Shown here: positions 40,464-48,818 of the stretch, piece after piece
Position numbering within the stretch: position 1 is the first letter of the stretch
Layout: each line of letters opens with the position of its first letter
Assembly (NCBI GenBank): GCA_965203435.1
Contig: CBDBCU010000005.1
Location: 124,001 to 188,000, forward strand
From: CBDBCU01 sp965203435
GTDB taxonomy: Bacteria > Chloroflexota > Dehalococcoidia > Lucifugimonadales > UBA3495
Length of the DNA stretch: 64,000 nucleotides
Direction: 5' to 3'
Program-made: the position numbers and the translations under genes
Notes under the pieces: model-generated
Seen by the model: only the letters and a program-made list of their open reading frames with translations
Told to the model about the DNA's origin: nothing
Database searches by the model: none

Positions 40464-41544
40464 GGTGCTGTTTCCGAAAAGGTTGGCATTGGGTCAAGGG
40501 CCGCGGGGTAGGGGCAACATTCATCCGGGGCTATTTCAACACATCGCTCAATACCGCCATGAAGTTGACCGCCCCGGCGTCGCTTTTCAGCCCCCGGGTC
40601 AGTCGATAGCGGGGTTTGATTCGTCCGAACCTTCCTTCCAGCCAGTTGGTACTATCGGGTATTTCCGGCTCCTTTTGATGCAAAATCATTTGCCGCCAGC
40701 GTTCCTGGAAATGCACCGCCATTCGGCGCAACTCCCGGGGCAAGGCCGGATCTCTAGCCCATTGGTGGAACGGCGCGCTGCCGCCCTCCGGCAAATCCTG
40801 GAGCAAATGTACCATACACTGCTGCCGCCGCAGCCCGGCGTCCTCAATAGGCCCGGCGTAGGCGGAGGCGTCGTCCGTCACCACCACCTCCGCGCCCAGC
40901 TGGTCGGCCATTTCCTGAAACCACCGCCGATAGTCAAAGCCCGGCCCGGTCAATTCCAACCCCAGGCGGCGCCCGTCCCGGGCCACCACCATTCCCACCG
41001 GCCGGGCTTTGCCGCGCACCTTCAGCCAGGTCTCATCCACCCCGACAATCCGGGCGTGGCCGGCCGGCAGCCGGCGACGCACCAGCCGGCCCAGCCGCTG
41101 CAAATCCCGCCAGCAGGTGACATGGTCCACGGAGTAGCCCAGCAGGGCCAAGGCCGTTTCCATTTTCCGATGGCTCAGGCCCAGGGCGTACAATACCCCC
41201 AGCAAGGCGGTAAAGGGGCGGCTGCGCCCGGTCCGCCCTACTCCCGGCGGCCGGGCGGTAATCGTCTTGCCGCAGGAGGAACACCGATAGCGGCGGGTAG
41301 TGACCGATTGGACCTTGACATCGGTCAAGGGCCGCGCCCGCACCCGGCCCCATTTCTGCCAGGTTTGGCCCTGGCAGCGGGGACAGCGCTGCGGCGGGCG
41401 CGGCTGGGTCTGGACACGGCGGCGGGACAGGTCTAGAAGGAGCATCGGCTGAACCGTCCTTAGAACTGGTTGGCGTTTAATCAATTCTACGGCGGTTCAG
41501 CTTTTTTGCAATTTAATCAGGCCAACCTTTTCTGAAACAGAGCC
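40464..41544 (-). mobile_element. Complete insertion sequence, about 1.08 kb
   Basis: Terminal inverted repeats of 24 bp at 40464-40487 and 41521-41544 agree at 21 positions (GGTGCTGTTTCCGAAAAGGT versus GGCTCTGTTTCAGAAAAGGT at the outer ends). CCCCCAAAC is directly repeated at 40455-40463 and 41546-41554, an 8-9-bp target duplication; a C-run blurs the exact edge. The GG...CTGTT ends and target length recall the IS6 group. It holds one transposase gene. Confidence 0.85.
40531..41445 (-). CDS. DDE transposase with N-terminal zinc ribbon
   Basis: A 304-residue protein. The zinc ribbon has CPRCQGQTWQKWG and YRCSSCGKTI; a helix-turn-helix region follows (LGLSHRKMETALALLGYSVD, HVTCWRDLQ). Catalytic acidic residues: IVGVDETWLK, VVVTDDASAY and STNWLEGRFGRIKPRYRL. 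Resemblance to IS6-like transposases is moderate; the ribbon suggests a separate branch. The ATG at 41445 is preferred over a TTG at 41484, because a promoter (-35 TTGCAA 41506-41511, -10 TAGAAT 41484-41489) would start the transcript between them. Confidence 0.85.
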   Translation of the reverse strand: MLLLDLSRRRVQTQPRPPQRCPRCQGQTWQKWGRVRARPLTDVKVQSVTTRRYRCSSCGKTITARPPGVGRTGRSRPFTALLGVLYALGLSHRKMETALALLGYSVDHVTCWRDLQRLGRLVRRRLPAGHARIVGVDETWLKVRGKARPVGMVVARDGRRLGLELTGPGFDYRRWFQEMADQLGAEVVVTDDASAYAGPIEDAGLRRQQCMVHLLQDLPEGGSAPFHQWARDPALPRELRRMAVHFQERWRQMILHQKEPEIPDSTNWLEGRFGRIKPRYRLTRGLKSDAGAVNFMAVLSDVLK

Positions 41545-41561
41545 CCCCCCAAACTTTGTGC

Positions 41562-41567
41562 TAGTAT
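41562..41567 (+). promoter_or_regulatory. Orphaned -10 box of the broken secreted-protein gene
   Basis: TAGTAT, identical to the -10 of the intact paralogue. Its -35 partner lies on the far side of the insertion sequence. Confidence 0.55.
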
Positions 41568-41582
41568 GAATACACATAAGGC

Positions 41583-41616
41583 CAGGGCCGAAATTGCCTT
41601 GGCAATTTCGGCCCTG
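41583..41616 (+). promoter_or_regulatory. Leader hairpin of the broken secreted-protein gene
   Basis: 16-bp perfect stem CAGGGCCGAAATTGCC / GGCAATTTCGGCCCTG with a TT centre. Same arms as the hairpin at 29267, but a different centre. Confidence 0.6.
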
Positions 41617-41647
41617 ACTTGTTTCGGGGCCTCTGGGAGGTCCCTTT

Positions 41648-42586
41648 ATGCCCAAGTTCTTTATGTTGGGTATCGTCCTTTCCCTGCTGCTGGGCGCCGG
41701 TTATGGCATCGCCACCCTCCAAGCCCGTTCCATCCCCTGGGACTGCGCCGATTGGCAAGCCTTTGCCCACGCCGACCGCACGACCGCCATCCTGGAATCC
41801 CTGGCCGAGAACCGGGGCAAGACCCTGTATTGCGGCGTCGACCAGTCCGATACCTTTACCAAGACCGAAACCTGGGAGGCCGGCAAAGACCGCAATGAAC
41901 GGGATGACACCGTTTATTTCGGGGAGCGGGGTCAGTTCCGCGGTTTCATCGCCGCCCAGGAGGGTTATCTGACCGAGGGGGAATCCGGCGTTACCGGGGT
42001 CAGCATTGACCGCATATTTGAGTTTCCGAGAGAGGAGCGGCGGCGGGTTAAGCGGGTCAAGCGGAGGGACATCACGTCCGAGGGCAATTGCCCGGATCCG
42101 CATCCGAATCAGGGGGACAGCCATCTGCCCGGCACCCTGGCTTGCTCGGGATGGGGCAATTCCAGCGGCGCTCACGGCAGCCTTAACACGGCCCGGCGCT
42201 GGGCCCGGGGCCAGCAGGTCCGTAGCAGCAATGGCAATGGTTGGGTGCTCAACTGGGAAACGCAGGTTTTGACGAATACCGCGGGCAACACCGTCCTCGG
42301 AACCGGGCGTCCCAACAGCGAGCAATGGTAGGAGATAGCGGAAACCGCAGCCAAAAACGCTTGCCGGGCCCAAGGCTATCCGCAGGTCACCAATGTGGTT
42401 TTCGGCCGCGGCCACAACCGGGATCGCGACGAGACCGACACCAATCATGCGGACTATACCGGGGTGTATTTGGGCTGGTTTTTCTATGACCCTAATGTAG
42501 GATCCGCTAATCATAGAGCCCGGGCCCGGCAAAGCCGGACTTGGACGGCCACCTGCAAGAAAGTCATCCGCCGCACCCGGAAGTAA
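41648..42586 (+). pseudogene. Second copy of the unknown secreted protein, interrupted by an in-frame TAG
   Basis: Starts MPKFFMLGIVLSLLLGAGYG after GGGAGG and follows the intact paralogue closely to SEQW, where TAG (42329-42331) replaces the paralogue's CTG. The same frame stays open afterwards (EIAETAAKNACRAQGYPQ ... GRGHNRDRDETDTNHAD) to the matching end CKKVIRRTRK. So only one stop breaks a 312-codon gene. The product would lose the last ~85 residues. Its promoter is split by the insertion sequence. A recent nonsense change, or readthrough, are both possible. Confidence 0.8.
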
Positions 42587-42627
42587 GGGGATGTAACCGG
42601 CGGTTGTCCCTCTAGGAAACCCTTTGC

Positions 42628-42662
42628 CGCCATTTCCCGGAAACGGGGGATGGCGTCTTTTT
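42628..42662 (+). terminator. Rho-independent terminator
   Basis: 11-bp stem CGCCATTTCCC / GGGGGATGGCG (two G-T pairs), 6-nt loop, then TCTTTTT. It ends the pseudogene's transcription unit. Confidence 0.7.
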
Positions 42663-42687
42663 GTGGGGCATCCCCGGCCGACCCGCA

Positions 42688-42788
42688 ACCGTCATTCCCG
42701 CGTAAGCGGGAATCCCGAAATGCCTGCCCTAAGCCGGCTTGTCTGACGCAGTACCGTTCGGGATTCCCGCTTACGCGGGAATGACGGT
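42688..42788. repeat. R1 repeat (GCCGGCTTGTCTGACGCAG subtype)
   Basis: Intact copy with interior GAAATGCCTGCCCTAAGCCG, the same subtype as at 340 and 53012. It lies downstream of PaREP1-like copy 2, as the 53012 element does for copy 3. Confidence 0.85.
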
Positions 42789-42834
42789 AGGGGGACGGGG
42801 TTGCCCAAGCGTGTTGACGCCGATTGCCGCCCCC

Positions 42835-43368
42835 CTAACCCACCGGCGGCCGTGCATTTATTGGCGGGCGGCCGTTGGTCAACCGATGCCGATCCGGAGC
42901 GCTGGTGGGCTGTTCCAGGGTGCGGATCAGCGTTTCCGTGGCGGCGTCCACATAGGGCGGCTGGTAGTCGACCGCCAGGGCCGGGGCCAGCAACGCCACC
43001 AAATCCGCCGCGGCCACCAGCGACGGCTCAATCTCCGGGGCGTGGTACTCGTGGCGGTAGTAGTTGAAATGCACGTCCCGGGCCAGGGAATAGCAGCGCA
43101 TAATTCCCGGCTCCTTCATTTCCGCGGCGATGATAGTGGCGGCCCGGCGCAGTTTCCAGTCGGCTTCGCTGAACCAGCGGCGCCTTTCGGCGACGGTCTT
43201 GATGGCCCAAGCCGCCGCGCCCCAAGCCTTTTCCGAGGCTTGCAGCAAATCGCCGGCGGCCAATTCCGCCCAAGCCTTTTCCAGCAGCTCGGCGCTGATG
43301 CCGGCGTTGCGAACCGCTTCCTCGTCCGGCGACGGGCCGGGAGCCGTATCCAGGGGCAAGGTGGTCAT
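42835..43368 (-). CDS. PaREP1-like helical protein (copy 2 of 3)
   Basis: A 177-residue protein, start by GGAGG at 43368. The first ~72 residues are identical to copy 3 at 52378 (nearly so in DNA), the tail after YQPPYVDAATETLIRTLEQP is also nearly identical, but the middle differs (RRAATIIAAEMKEPGIMRCY here). The mosaic pattern points to gene conversion around a variable centre. The core AAGDLLQASEKAWGAAAWAI fits PaREP1-type proteins. The leader TGTTACAATAACCTCAATT is shared with copy 3. Function unknown. Confidence 0.7.
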   Translation of the reverse strand: MTTLPLDTAPGPSPDEEAVRNAGISAELLEKAWAELAAGDLLQASEKAWGAAAWAIKTVAERRRWFSEADWKLRRAATIIAAEMKEPGIMRCYSLARDVHFNYYRHEYHAPEIEPSLVAAADLVALLAPALAVDYQPPYVDAATETLIRTLEQPTSAPDRHRLTNGRPPINARPPVG

Positions 43369-43435
43369 AAGGGATACCTCCGGTCGGATTATTGGAATTG
43401 AGGTTATTGTAACACACCCGCCCAAGGGGAGACGG

Positions 43436-43655
43436 ATTCAAACATGGATAGACAGGATTTACAGGATTTTGGGTATCGGTAGAACGGTATTGACGACCCC
43501 CACCGTCATTCCCGCGCAAGCGGGAATCCCGAACGGTACTGTCTTATGATGGTATTGTCGGCAAGCCACCGCTGGATTCCCGTGTACGCGGGAATGACAG
43601 TATAAGGGACCGCAACCACCCTACTATGTCATTCCGAGTGTAGCCGAGGAATGTC
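43436..43655. repeat. R2 left half, R1 copy, R4 half and R3
   Basis: R2 half 43438-43480, R1 43499-43600 (interior GAACGGTACTGTCTTATGAT), R4 left arm 43627-43650, then an R3 fragment to 43683. The four families lie end to end between PaREP1-like copy 2 and dnaE. Confidence 0.8.
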
Positions 43656-43700
43656 ATCCCTCAACCAGTTCAGGATGTGCGGAATTAGGATCCTTGCCCC

Positions 43701-46700
43701 CTAAAAAGGCACTTCGTCCGGGGCGGGGCCGTCGCTTTCCCAGAGCAGGACCGAGTTGGCCGCCAGGAGTTCCGATTCCAGGCGGTCTTTCAGTTCCTGG
43801 CAGTAGCCGGTGCTGACGACCGGCAGTTCCAGCACTACCCGCCGGCCGCCGGTGTGGATTTCCAGGTTCACCCGGTCTTTCCCGGGATATTCCAGCAGCA
43901 GACGGATGACTTCCCGCAGGCGGTGGGCATCCTCCAGGGCGTCGTCGGATTCGGAGATGTTGAGAAAGACGGTGCGGCCGCTGCTGTCCCGGAGGCCGTT
44001 GCCGTTGCCATTGCCGCCGCTGCCGTTATCCCGATAGCCGTTGCCGTTATTTTTGCCTTTGGAGGCGGCGTTGCCGTTGGCCGCGCCGTTGCTTTTGCCT
44101 CTGGCGGCGGCATTGCCATTGGCCGCGCCATTGCGCCGGGGTTGGGCCGGGGCGGCGGAGGCGGCCGGTTCTGGAGCCGCCGGAGCAGCGGCGGCCGGCG
44201 GCGGGGTTGCGGCCGGGGTCGTGGCGGCGGCCGGAGTATCAGCCGGCGGCGTGGCGGCGGCCGCGGCCGGGGTCATGGCGGCGGCCGGAGTATCAGCCGG
44301 CGGCGGGTTTGCGGGCGCAGTATCAGCCGGTGGCGGCGGCGGAGCCGGGGCCGTAGCGGCCGGGGCGGCCGCCGTATCAGTAACCGGGGCGGCGGCATAG
44401 TCAGCCGGCGGATTGCCGGCATCTTTGACCACGCCGGGGCTGGCCGGCGCGGCCATAGTAGTAACCGGCGGACTGGCGGCCGGCGGATTGGCCGCGGCCG
44501 GAGGAGCCGGGGGATTGACCGGCGGCGGATTGGCCGACGGTAGCGACGGATTGGCCGGCGGGGTGTAGGCGGCGGCCATTTCGCAGGCCAGAGAGTAGCC
44601 ATCGCCGCGCATTCGCAGTTTCCCGTTGATCCGCAGCAGCTTGCCCTCGACCCAAGTGTCCGCCGTCCGTTCCAGCACATCGGGCCAGACAATCAGCTCC
44701 ATCGGGCCGCCCAGCAGCTCAAAATTGACCACCAGAAACTTCTTTTGCTCCCGGGTATAGCGTTCCGCCAAGCCGGACACCAAGCCGATGCAGTGTAGGG
44801 TCTGCCCCTGCATATCCTCGTCAAACTGGTCGACGGAATTGATGCCATCCTCCGGGTCGGCGGCGGCCAGGGCAATCAGGGGATTGTAGGAAAGGGATAC
44901 GCCCAGGAGTTCCTTTTCCCAAGCCGCTTTTTCCGCCGGAGTGGCATCGGCGGCGGTCAGGCTGATGCTGGTCATAGGCGGGGCTTCCGCTTGGGCCATG
45001 GCCCCGAACAGGCTGACCTGGCCGGTGTTGCGGGTGCGGGTTTCCAATTGGGCCGTAGCCATAATCTGATCCAGGACGGCGACCAGGGCGCCGCGCTTGC
45101 CCAAATCGTCAAAGGCTCCGGCTTTGACCAGATTTTCCAGAGTGCGCCGGTTCAGGCTGCCCACATCGGCCCGGCGGCAGAAATCCTCGAGGTCGGTATA
45201 GGGGCCGTTTTCCCGCCGTTCCTGCACCAGGGGACGGATGGCGCCCTCGCCCACCGTCTTGATGGCCGCCAAGCCGAACCGCAAGCCGGGCCGGTCGCCG
45301 CCGGCCGGGTCAAGGGTGAAAAACTCTCCGGAACGATTCACATCCGGCGGCAACACCGGGATCTGGAGTTTGGAACATTCGTTGATGGAACTGACAATCC
45401 GCTCCGGATTGTCCAGGCGGGAGTTCAGCACCGAGGCCATATATTCCACCGGATAGTGGGCCTTGAAGTAGGCCGTCCAGTAGGAAATCAGGGCGTAGCT
45501 GACGCTGTGGGCTTTGTTGAAAGCGTAGCCGGCAAAGGGCTCAATCAGGTCAAAAACCTGCATCGCCAAGGGCCGGCCAAAGCCCTTGCCCAAAGCCCCC
45601 TCGATAAAGCGTTCCCGTTCCTCAGCCATCAGGGCGGCGATTTTCTTGCCCATCGCCTTGCGGACGGTGTCGGCCTCGCCCAGGGTATAGCCGGCGAAGT
45701 TCTGCAAAATCAGCAGCACTTGATCCTGATAGACGATGACGCCGTAGGTTTCGTCCAGTAGCTCTTGCAGGCTGGGATGGGGATAGACAATGGGGGCGCG
45801 GCCGTGCTTGGCGTCGATAAAGGTGTCGATATGCTCCATCGGCCCCGGCCGGTACAGGGCAATCATCGCCGCTATGTCGTTGAGGCTGGAGGGTTTCAGT
45901 TCCTTGATATAGCGCTGCATTCCCGCGCTTTCCAACTGAAACAGGTCGGTGGTCTTGCCGGAGGAAAGCAGGGCAAAGGTGTCCGCATCATCCAGGGGCA
46001 GGCGGCTCAGGTCAATTTTAATGCCCCGGGATTCGTCCAGCAGCTTGACCGCCCGGTCGAGGATGGTCAGGTTGGTCAGGCCCAGAAAATCCATTTTCAG
46101 CAGGCCCAGCTTGGCGACCGGATCCATGGAGTATTGGGTCATCATCACCGGGCTGTTTTCATCGCCGCGGCTGGGGCGCTGCAAGGGCACCGTTTCGGTC
46201 AAGGGTTCGTCGGCAATCAGCACGCCGGCGGCGTGAGTGCTGACATGATGGACAATGCCCTCCAGCCCCTGGGCGTCCTCCACCAGTTTATGGATGGCTT
46301 GATCCCCCTGATAAGTGGCGTTCAGTTCCGGATTGACCCGCAGGGCGTCCTGCAAAGTGCGGGACTTGAGCGGCACCATCCGGGCAATGCGATCCACATC
46401 CCCATAGCTCATCCCCAGGCTGCGGCCGACATCCCGCAGGGCGGCTTTGGCCCCCAGAGTGCCGAAAGTGATAATCTGCGCCACCCGGTCGCTGCCGTAG
46501 CGTTCGATGACATAGTGCAGCACCTCGTCCCGCCGGTCATCCTGAAAATCCATATCGATGTCCGGCATTTCCTTGCGTTCCATATTCAGGAACCGCTCGA
46601 AAACCAGCCGGTATTCCAGGGGATCGACATCGGTGATGCCGAGGCAGTAGAGGGCGACGCTGGCGGCGGCGCTGCCGCGGACGGCGGACATTATGCCCCG

Positions 46701-47738
46701 CCGCCGCACAAAATCCATAATGTCCCACACTACCAGAAAATAGTTGGCGAACTGGGTATAGCGGATTACTTCCAGTTCGTACTGCAAGCGCTGCTCGGCT
46801 TCCGGAGTGGGATGGGGATAGCGGCGGCGGAAACCCTCCCGGCAGATTTGCGCCAGATAGGCGTCGGCGTCCATATTGTCCGGGGTGGGATACTTGGGCA
46901 GGTGGGTCAGGCCAAAGCCCAGTTCCACATTGCACATTTCGGCAATGCGCTGGGTGTTTTCCAGGGCCGCCGGATAGTCGGCAAAGAGCTGCGCCATTTC
47001 CGCCGGGCTTTTGATGTAGTAGGAATCATCCTCCATCCGCAGGCGCTTTTCATCCTGCACCGTGGTGTTGGTCTGGATGCAGATGTAGATGTCCTGCAAG
47101 GGAGATTCGTGGCGGTGGACATAATGGGCGTCGTTGGTTACGACCAGGGGAATGCCCGTTTCCTTGCTGAAATCGGTCAAGGCGGCGTTAATGCCGGGCA
47201 GTTGCGGAATGTGTTCGTGACGCTGCAACTCGAGGAAATAGTTTTCCCCGAACACTTCCCGATACCAGCCGATCCGCCGCCGGGCATCATCCATACTGCC
47301 CTCGGCAATCAGCCGGGGAACTTCCGCCGAGGCGCACCCGGAAAGGCAGATGAGGCCCGAGCTGTATTGTTCCAGCAGTTCGTTATCGATGCGGGGGCGG
47401 TAGTGAAAGCCCTCGAGGTGGCCTTTGGTCACCAGCTGCATCAGGTTGCGGTAGCCGCCATTGTCCCGGGCCAGCAGGACCAGATGATAGGGGCTGCGCT
47501 CGGCGCCGCTGCGGTCGTGGCGGCTGTTGTGGGCCACATAGACCTCGCAGCCGATAATGGGCTTAAGGCCCCCTTCCTTGCACTCGGAATAAAAGTCCAC
47601 CACGCCGTACAGATTGCCGTGATCGGTGATGGCCAGGGAATCCATGCCCAAATCCCGAACCTGGCGGACCAGGGTAGGGATGCGGCTGATGCCGTCCAGC
47701 ATACTGTATTCGGTGTGGGTGTGCAGGTGGGTGAACAC
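43701..47738 (-). CDS. dnaE: DNA polymerase III subunit alpha
   Basis: A 1345-residue replicative polymerase with a GTG start. The N-terminal PHP domain begins FTHLHTHTEYSMLDGISRI with SLAITDHGNLYGVVDFY. The polymerase palm has GSAAASVALYCLGITDVDPL and the Asp cluster MPDIDMDFQDDRRDEV (~390-405). The finger and thumb continue with GYAFNKAHSVSYALISYWTA and the Hhh/OB region to ~1055. A ~190-residue linker almost wholly of Ala, Pro, Thr, Asn and Gly (about 1060-1250, ending in Gly/Asn-rich GNGYRDNGSGG) precedes a ~90-residue C-terminal domain (RTVFLNISESDDALEDAHRL), as found in longer DnaE proteins. The linker is odd. No operon partner. Confidence 0.95.
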   Translation of the reverse strand: MFTHLHTHTEYSMLDGISRIPTLVRQVRDLGMDSLAITDHGNLYGVVDFYSECKEGGLKPIIGCEVYVAHNSRHDRSGAERSPYHLVLLARDNGGYRNLMQLVTKGHLEGFHYRPRIDNELLEQYSSGLICLSGCASAEVPRLIAEGSMDDARRRIGWYREVFGENYFLELQRHEHIPQLPGINAALTDFSKETGIPLVVTNDAHYVHRHESPLQDIYICIQTNTTVQDEKRLRMEDDSYYIKSPAEMAQLFADYPAALENTQRIAEMCNVELGFGLTHLPKYPTPDNMDADAYLAQICREGFRRRYPHPTPEAEQRLQYELEVIRYTQFANYFLVVWDIMDFVRRRGIMSAVRGSAAASVALYCLGITDVDPLEYRLVFERFLNMERKEMPDIDMDFQDDRRDEVLHYVIERYGSDRVAQIITFGTLGAKAALRDVGRSLGMSYGDVDRIARMVPLKSRTLQDALRVNPELNATYQGDQAIHKLVEDAQGLEGIVHHVSTHAAGVLIADEPLTETVPLQRPSRGDENSPVMMTQYSMDPVAKLGLLKMDFLGLTNLTILDRAVKLLDESRGIKIDLSRLPLDDADTFALLSSGKTTDLFQLESAGMQRYIKELKPSSLNDIAAMIALYRPGPMEHIDTFIDAKHGRAPIVYPHPSLQELLDETYGVIVYQDQVLLILQNFAGYTLGEADTVRKAMGKKIAALMAEERERFIEGALGKGFGRPLAMQVFDLIEPFAGYAFNKAHSVSYALISYWTAYFKAHYPVEYMASVLNSRLDNPERIVSSINECSKLQIPVLPPDVNRSGEFFTLDPAGGDRPGLRFGLAAIKTVGEGAIRPLVQERRENGPYTDLEDFCRRADVGSLNRRTLENLVKAGAFDDLGKRGALVAVLDQIMATAQLETRTRNTGQVSLFGAMAQAEAPPMTSISLTAADATPAEKAAWEKELLGVSLSYNPLIALAAADPEDGINSVDQFDEDMQGQTLHCIGLVSGLAERYTREQKKFLVVNFELLGGPMELIVWPDVLERTADTWVEGKLLRINGKLRMRGDGYSLACEMAAAYTPPANPSLPSANPPPVNPPAPPAAANPPAASPPVTTMAAPASPGVVKDAGNPPADYAAAPVTDTAAAPAATAPAPPPPPADTAPANPPPADTPAAAMTPAAAAATPPADTPAAATTPAATPPPAAAAPAAPEPAASAAPAQPRRNGAANGNAAARGKSNGAANGNAASKGKNNGNGYRDNGSGGNGNGNGLRDSSGRTVFLNISESDDALEDAHRLREVIRLLLEYPGKDRVNLEIHTGGRRVVLELPVVSTGYCQELKDRLESELLAANSVLLWESDGPAPDEVPF

Positions 47739-48079
47739 GGGCGGATTGGCCTCCGGGCGGCGGCTGGGGATTTCCTCAAGGGCGGTTAAAGATTATTACA
47801 AAGCGGCCGGGCTTGCAAGGCAGTTGGAATTGGATTGCCGGCCAATTTTCGCGGCGGCCGGCCCGGCGGCGGGCGGTCGATTCCGGGTCGGCCGCCAAGG
47901 GCGGCCGATAGGAAAAGGGGGCGGCCGGGACAAAGCCGGGCGGATTTGTCCGGCGGATAAGGATGGCGGCCGGCGGCGGCCAAGCCGCCGCCGGCCGGGG
48001 ATGAATCGGGGCGATTAGGTAACCCGGCCCGGCGGCCGGGGCGCAGGGCTATCCCCGGCGGCCGGGATACCGGGCTATC
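47739..48079. other. Non-coding, GC-rich interval with a strong hairpin
   Basis: No gene seen. A 13-bp perfect stem at 47968-47980 and 47984-47996 (GGCCGGCGGCGGC, loop CAA) lies between dnaE (leaving left) and the small zinc-protein gene (ending at 48080). It may mark the 3' end of the latter, though there is no T-run on that strand. Confidence 0.45.
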
Positions 48080-48331
48080 CTACAAATCCGCGTACTCGTC
48101 GTACTCGGCCCGGCCCGCGGCGGCCTGCCGGGTCTGTTCCCGGTGGCGGGCCTTTTCCTCGTTCCAGTAGGGAACTTCCACATAGTTGCGGAACTCCTGG
48201 CGGGCGCCGCAGCGGCGGCAGACCCCGGGGCTGGAGGGGCCGGTGGCCGCGTCGATAACCCAGTGGTGGCTACAGGCGGCGGGACTTTCCGCCGGGGCGG
48301 CGGTGGGGCTGGACGAACTCTGCTGTGTCAT
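48080..48331 (-). CDS. Small zinc-ribbon-like protein
   Basis: An 83-residue protein. CSHHWVIDAATGPSSPGVCR then RCGARQEFRNYVEVPYW gives a Cys/His plus CRRC set that could bind one zinc. This short protein recurs in Chloroflexota and Actinobacteria-like genomes with unknown function. GGGAG precedes the ATG at 48331, and AT-rich TATAAT-like sequence lies upstream. The first 18 residues are Ser/Ala-rich and probably disordered. Confidence 0.75.
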   Translation of the reverse strand: MTQQSSSSPTAAPAESPAACSHHWVIDAATGPSSPGVCRRCGARQEFRNYVEVPYWNEEKARHREQTRQAAAGRAEYDEYADL

Positions 48332-48767
48332 AACGCTACTCCCATTAAGATATAATATATAATATCACCCTTGCCGGCCTTTGTCAATACTTTACCAAGA
48401 AATTCATAATAATCATTTTCATACATTATGATACTAATCTGCTATCACGGAACGGCATATTCCCGCTTGCGCCGGGTTAAAGCAATATAACATAGATAAA
48501 TATGATAATCATAATCAGTAAATAGCAGGGAACAAGTGGCAGACGGCGGTCAGCGGGCCTTTTGAGTAAATCAGCATATTATCGGAGTATATGATAATAA
48601 TGAAATGATTGGTGATACCGCGGCGGCGCCCTCTCCGCGCCCCCGGAATTTGTTGCAAGGGTCACCCGGAGTTTGCTGCAAGGATGGAAACGGCGGCGGG
48701 AAAGGCCGGATGGGACGGCCCTGAACTTTGATGCCGGAGGAAAGCCGGCGGCGGAAAGCGAATTTCT
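48332..48767. promoter_or_regulatory. AT-rich divergent regulatory region with Fur-box-like palindromes
   Basis: No ORF of note. It is strikingly AT-rich against its surroundings. TGATAAT-C-ATAATCA (48503-48517) is one base short of a perfect 7-1-7 Fur/Zur-type box. Related sequences lie at 48402-48424 (ATTCATAATAATCATTTTCA) and 48592-48610 (TGATAATAATGAAATGATT). The last ~120 bp (48650-48767) are normal GC. It separates the zinc-protein gene (minus) from the coiled-coil gene (plus). Confidence 0.45.
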
Positions 48768-48802
48768 TTGAGGAGGCTATTGCATCTTGCCCCGATGCCC
48801 TT

Positions 48803-48818
48803 TATAATGGCCTACGCT
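48803..48818 (+). promoter_or_regulatory. -10 box just before the coiled-coil gene
   Basis: TATAAT at 48803-48808, 10 nt before the ATG at 48819, again close enough for a leaderless transcript. An alternative is translation from the TTG at 48780 or 48768 using GAGGAGG at 48770. Confidence 0.45.

Noticed and set aside
45765..47789. 674-codon plus-strand open frame over dnaE
   Set aside because: Antisense to the conserved PHP and palm domains of DnaE; no recognisable motif.
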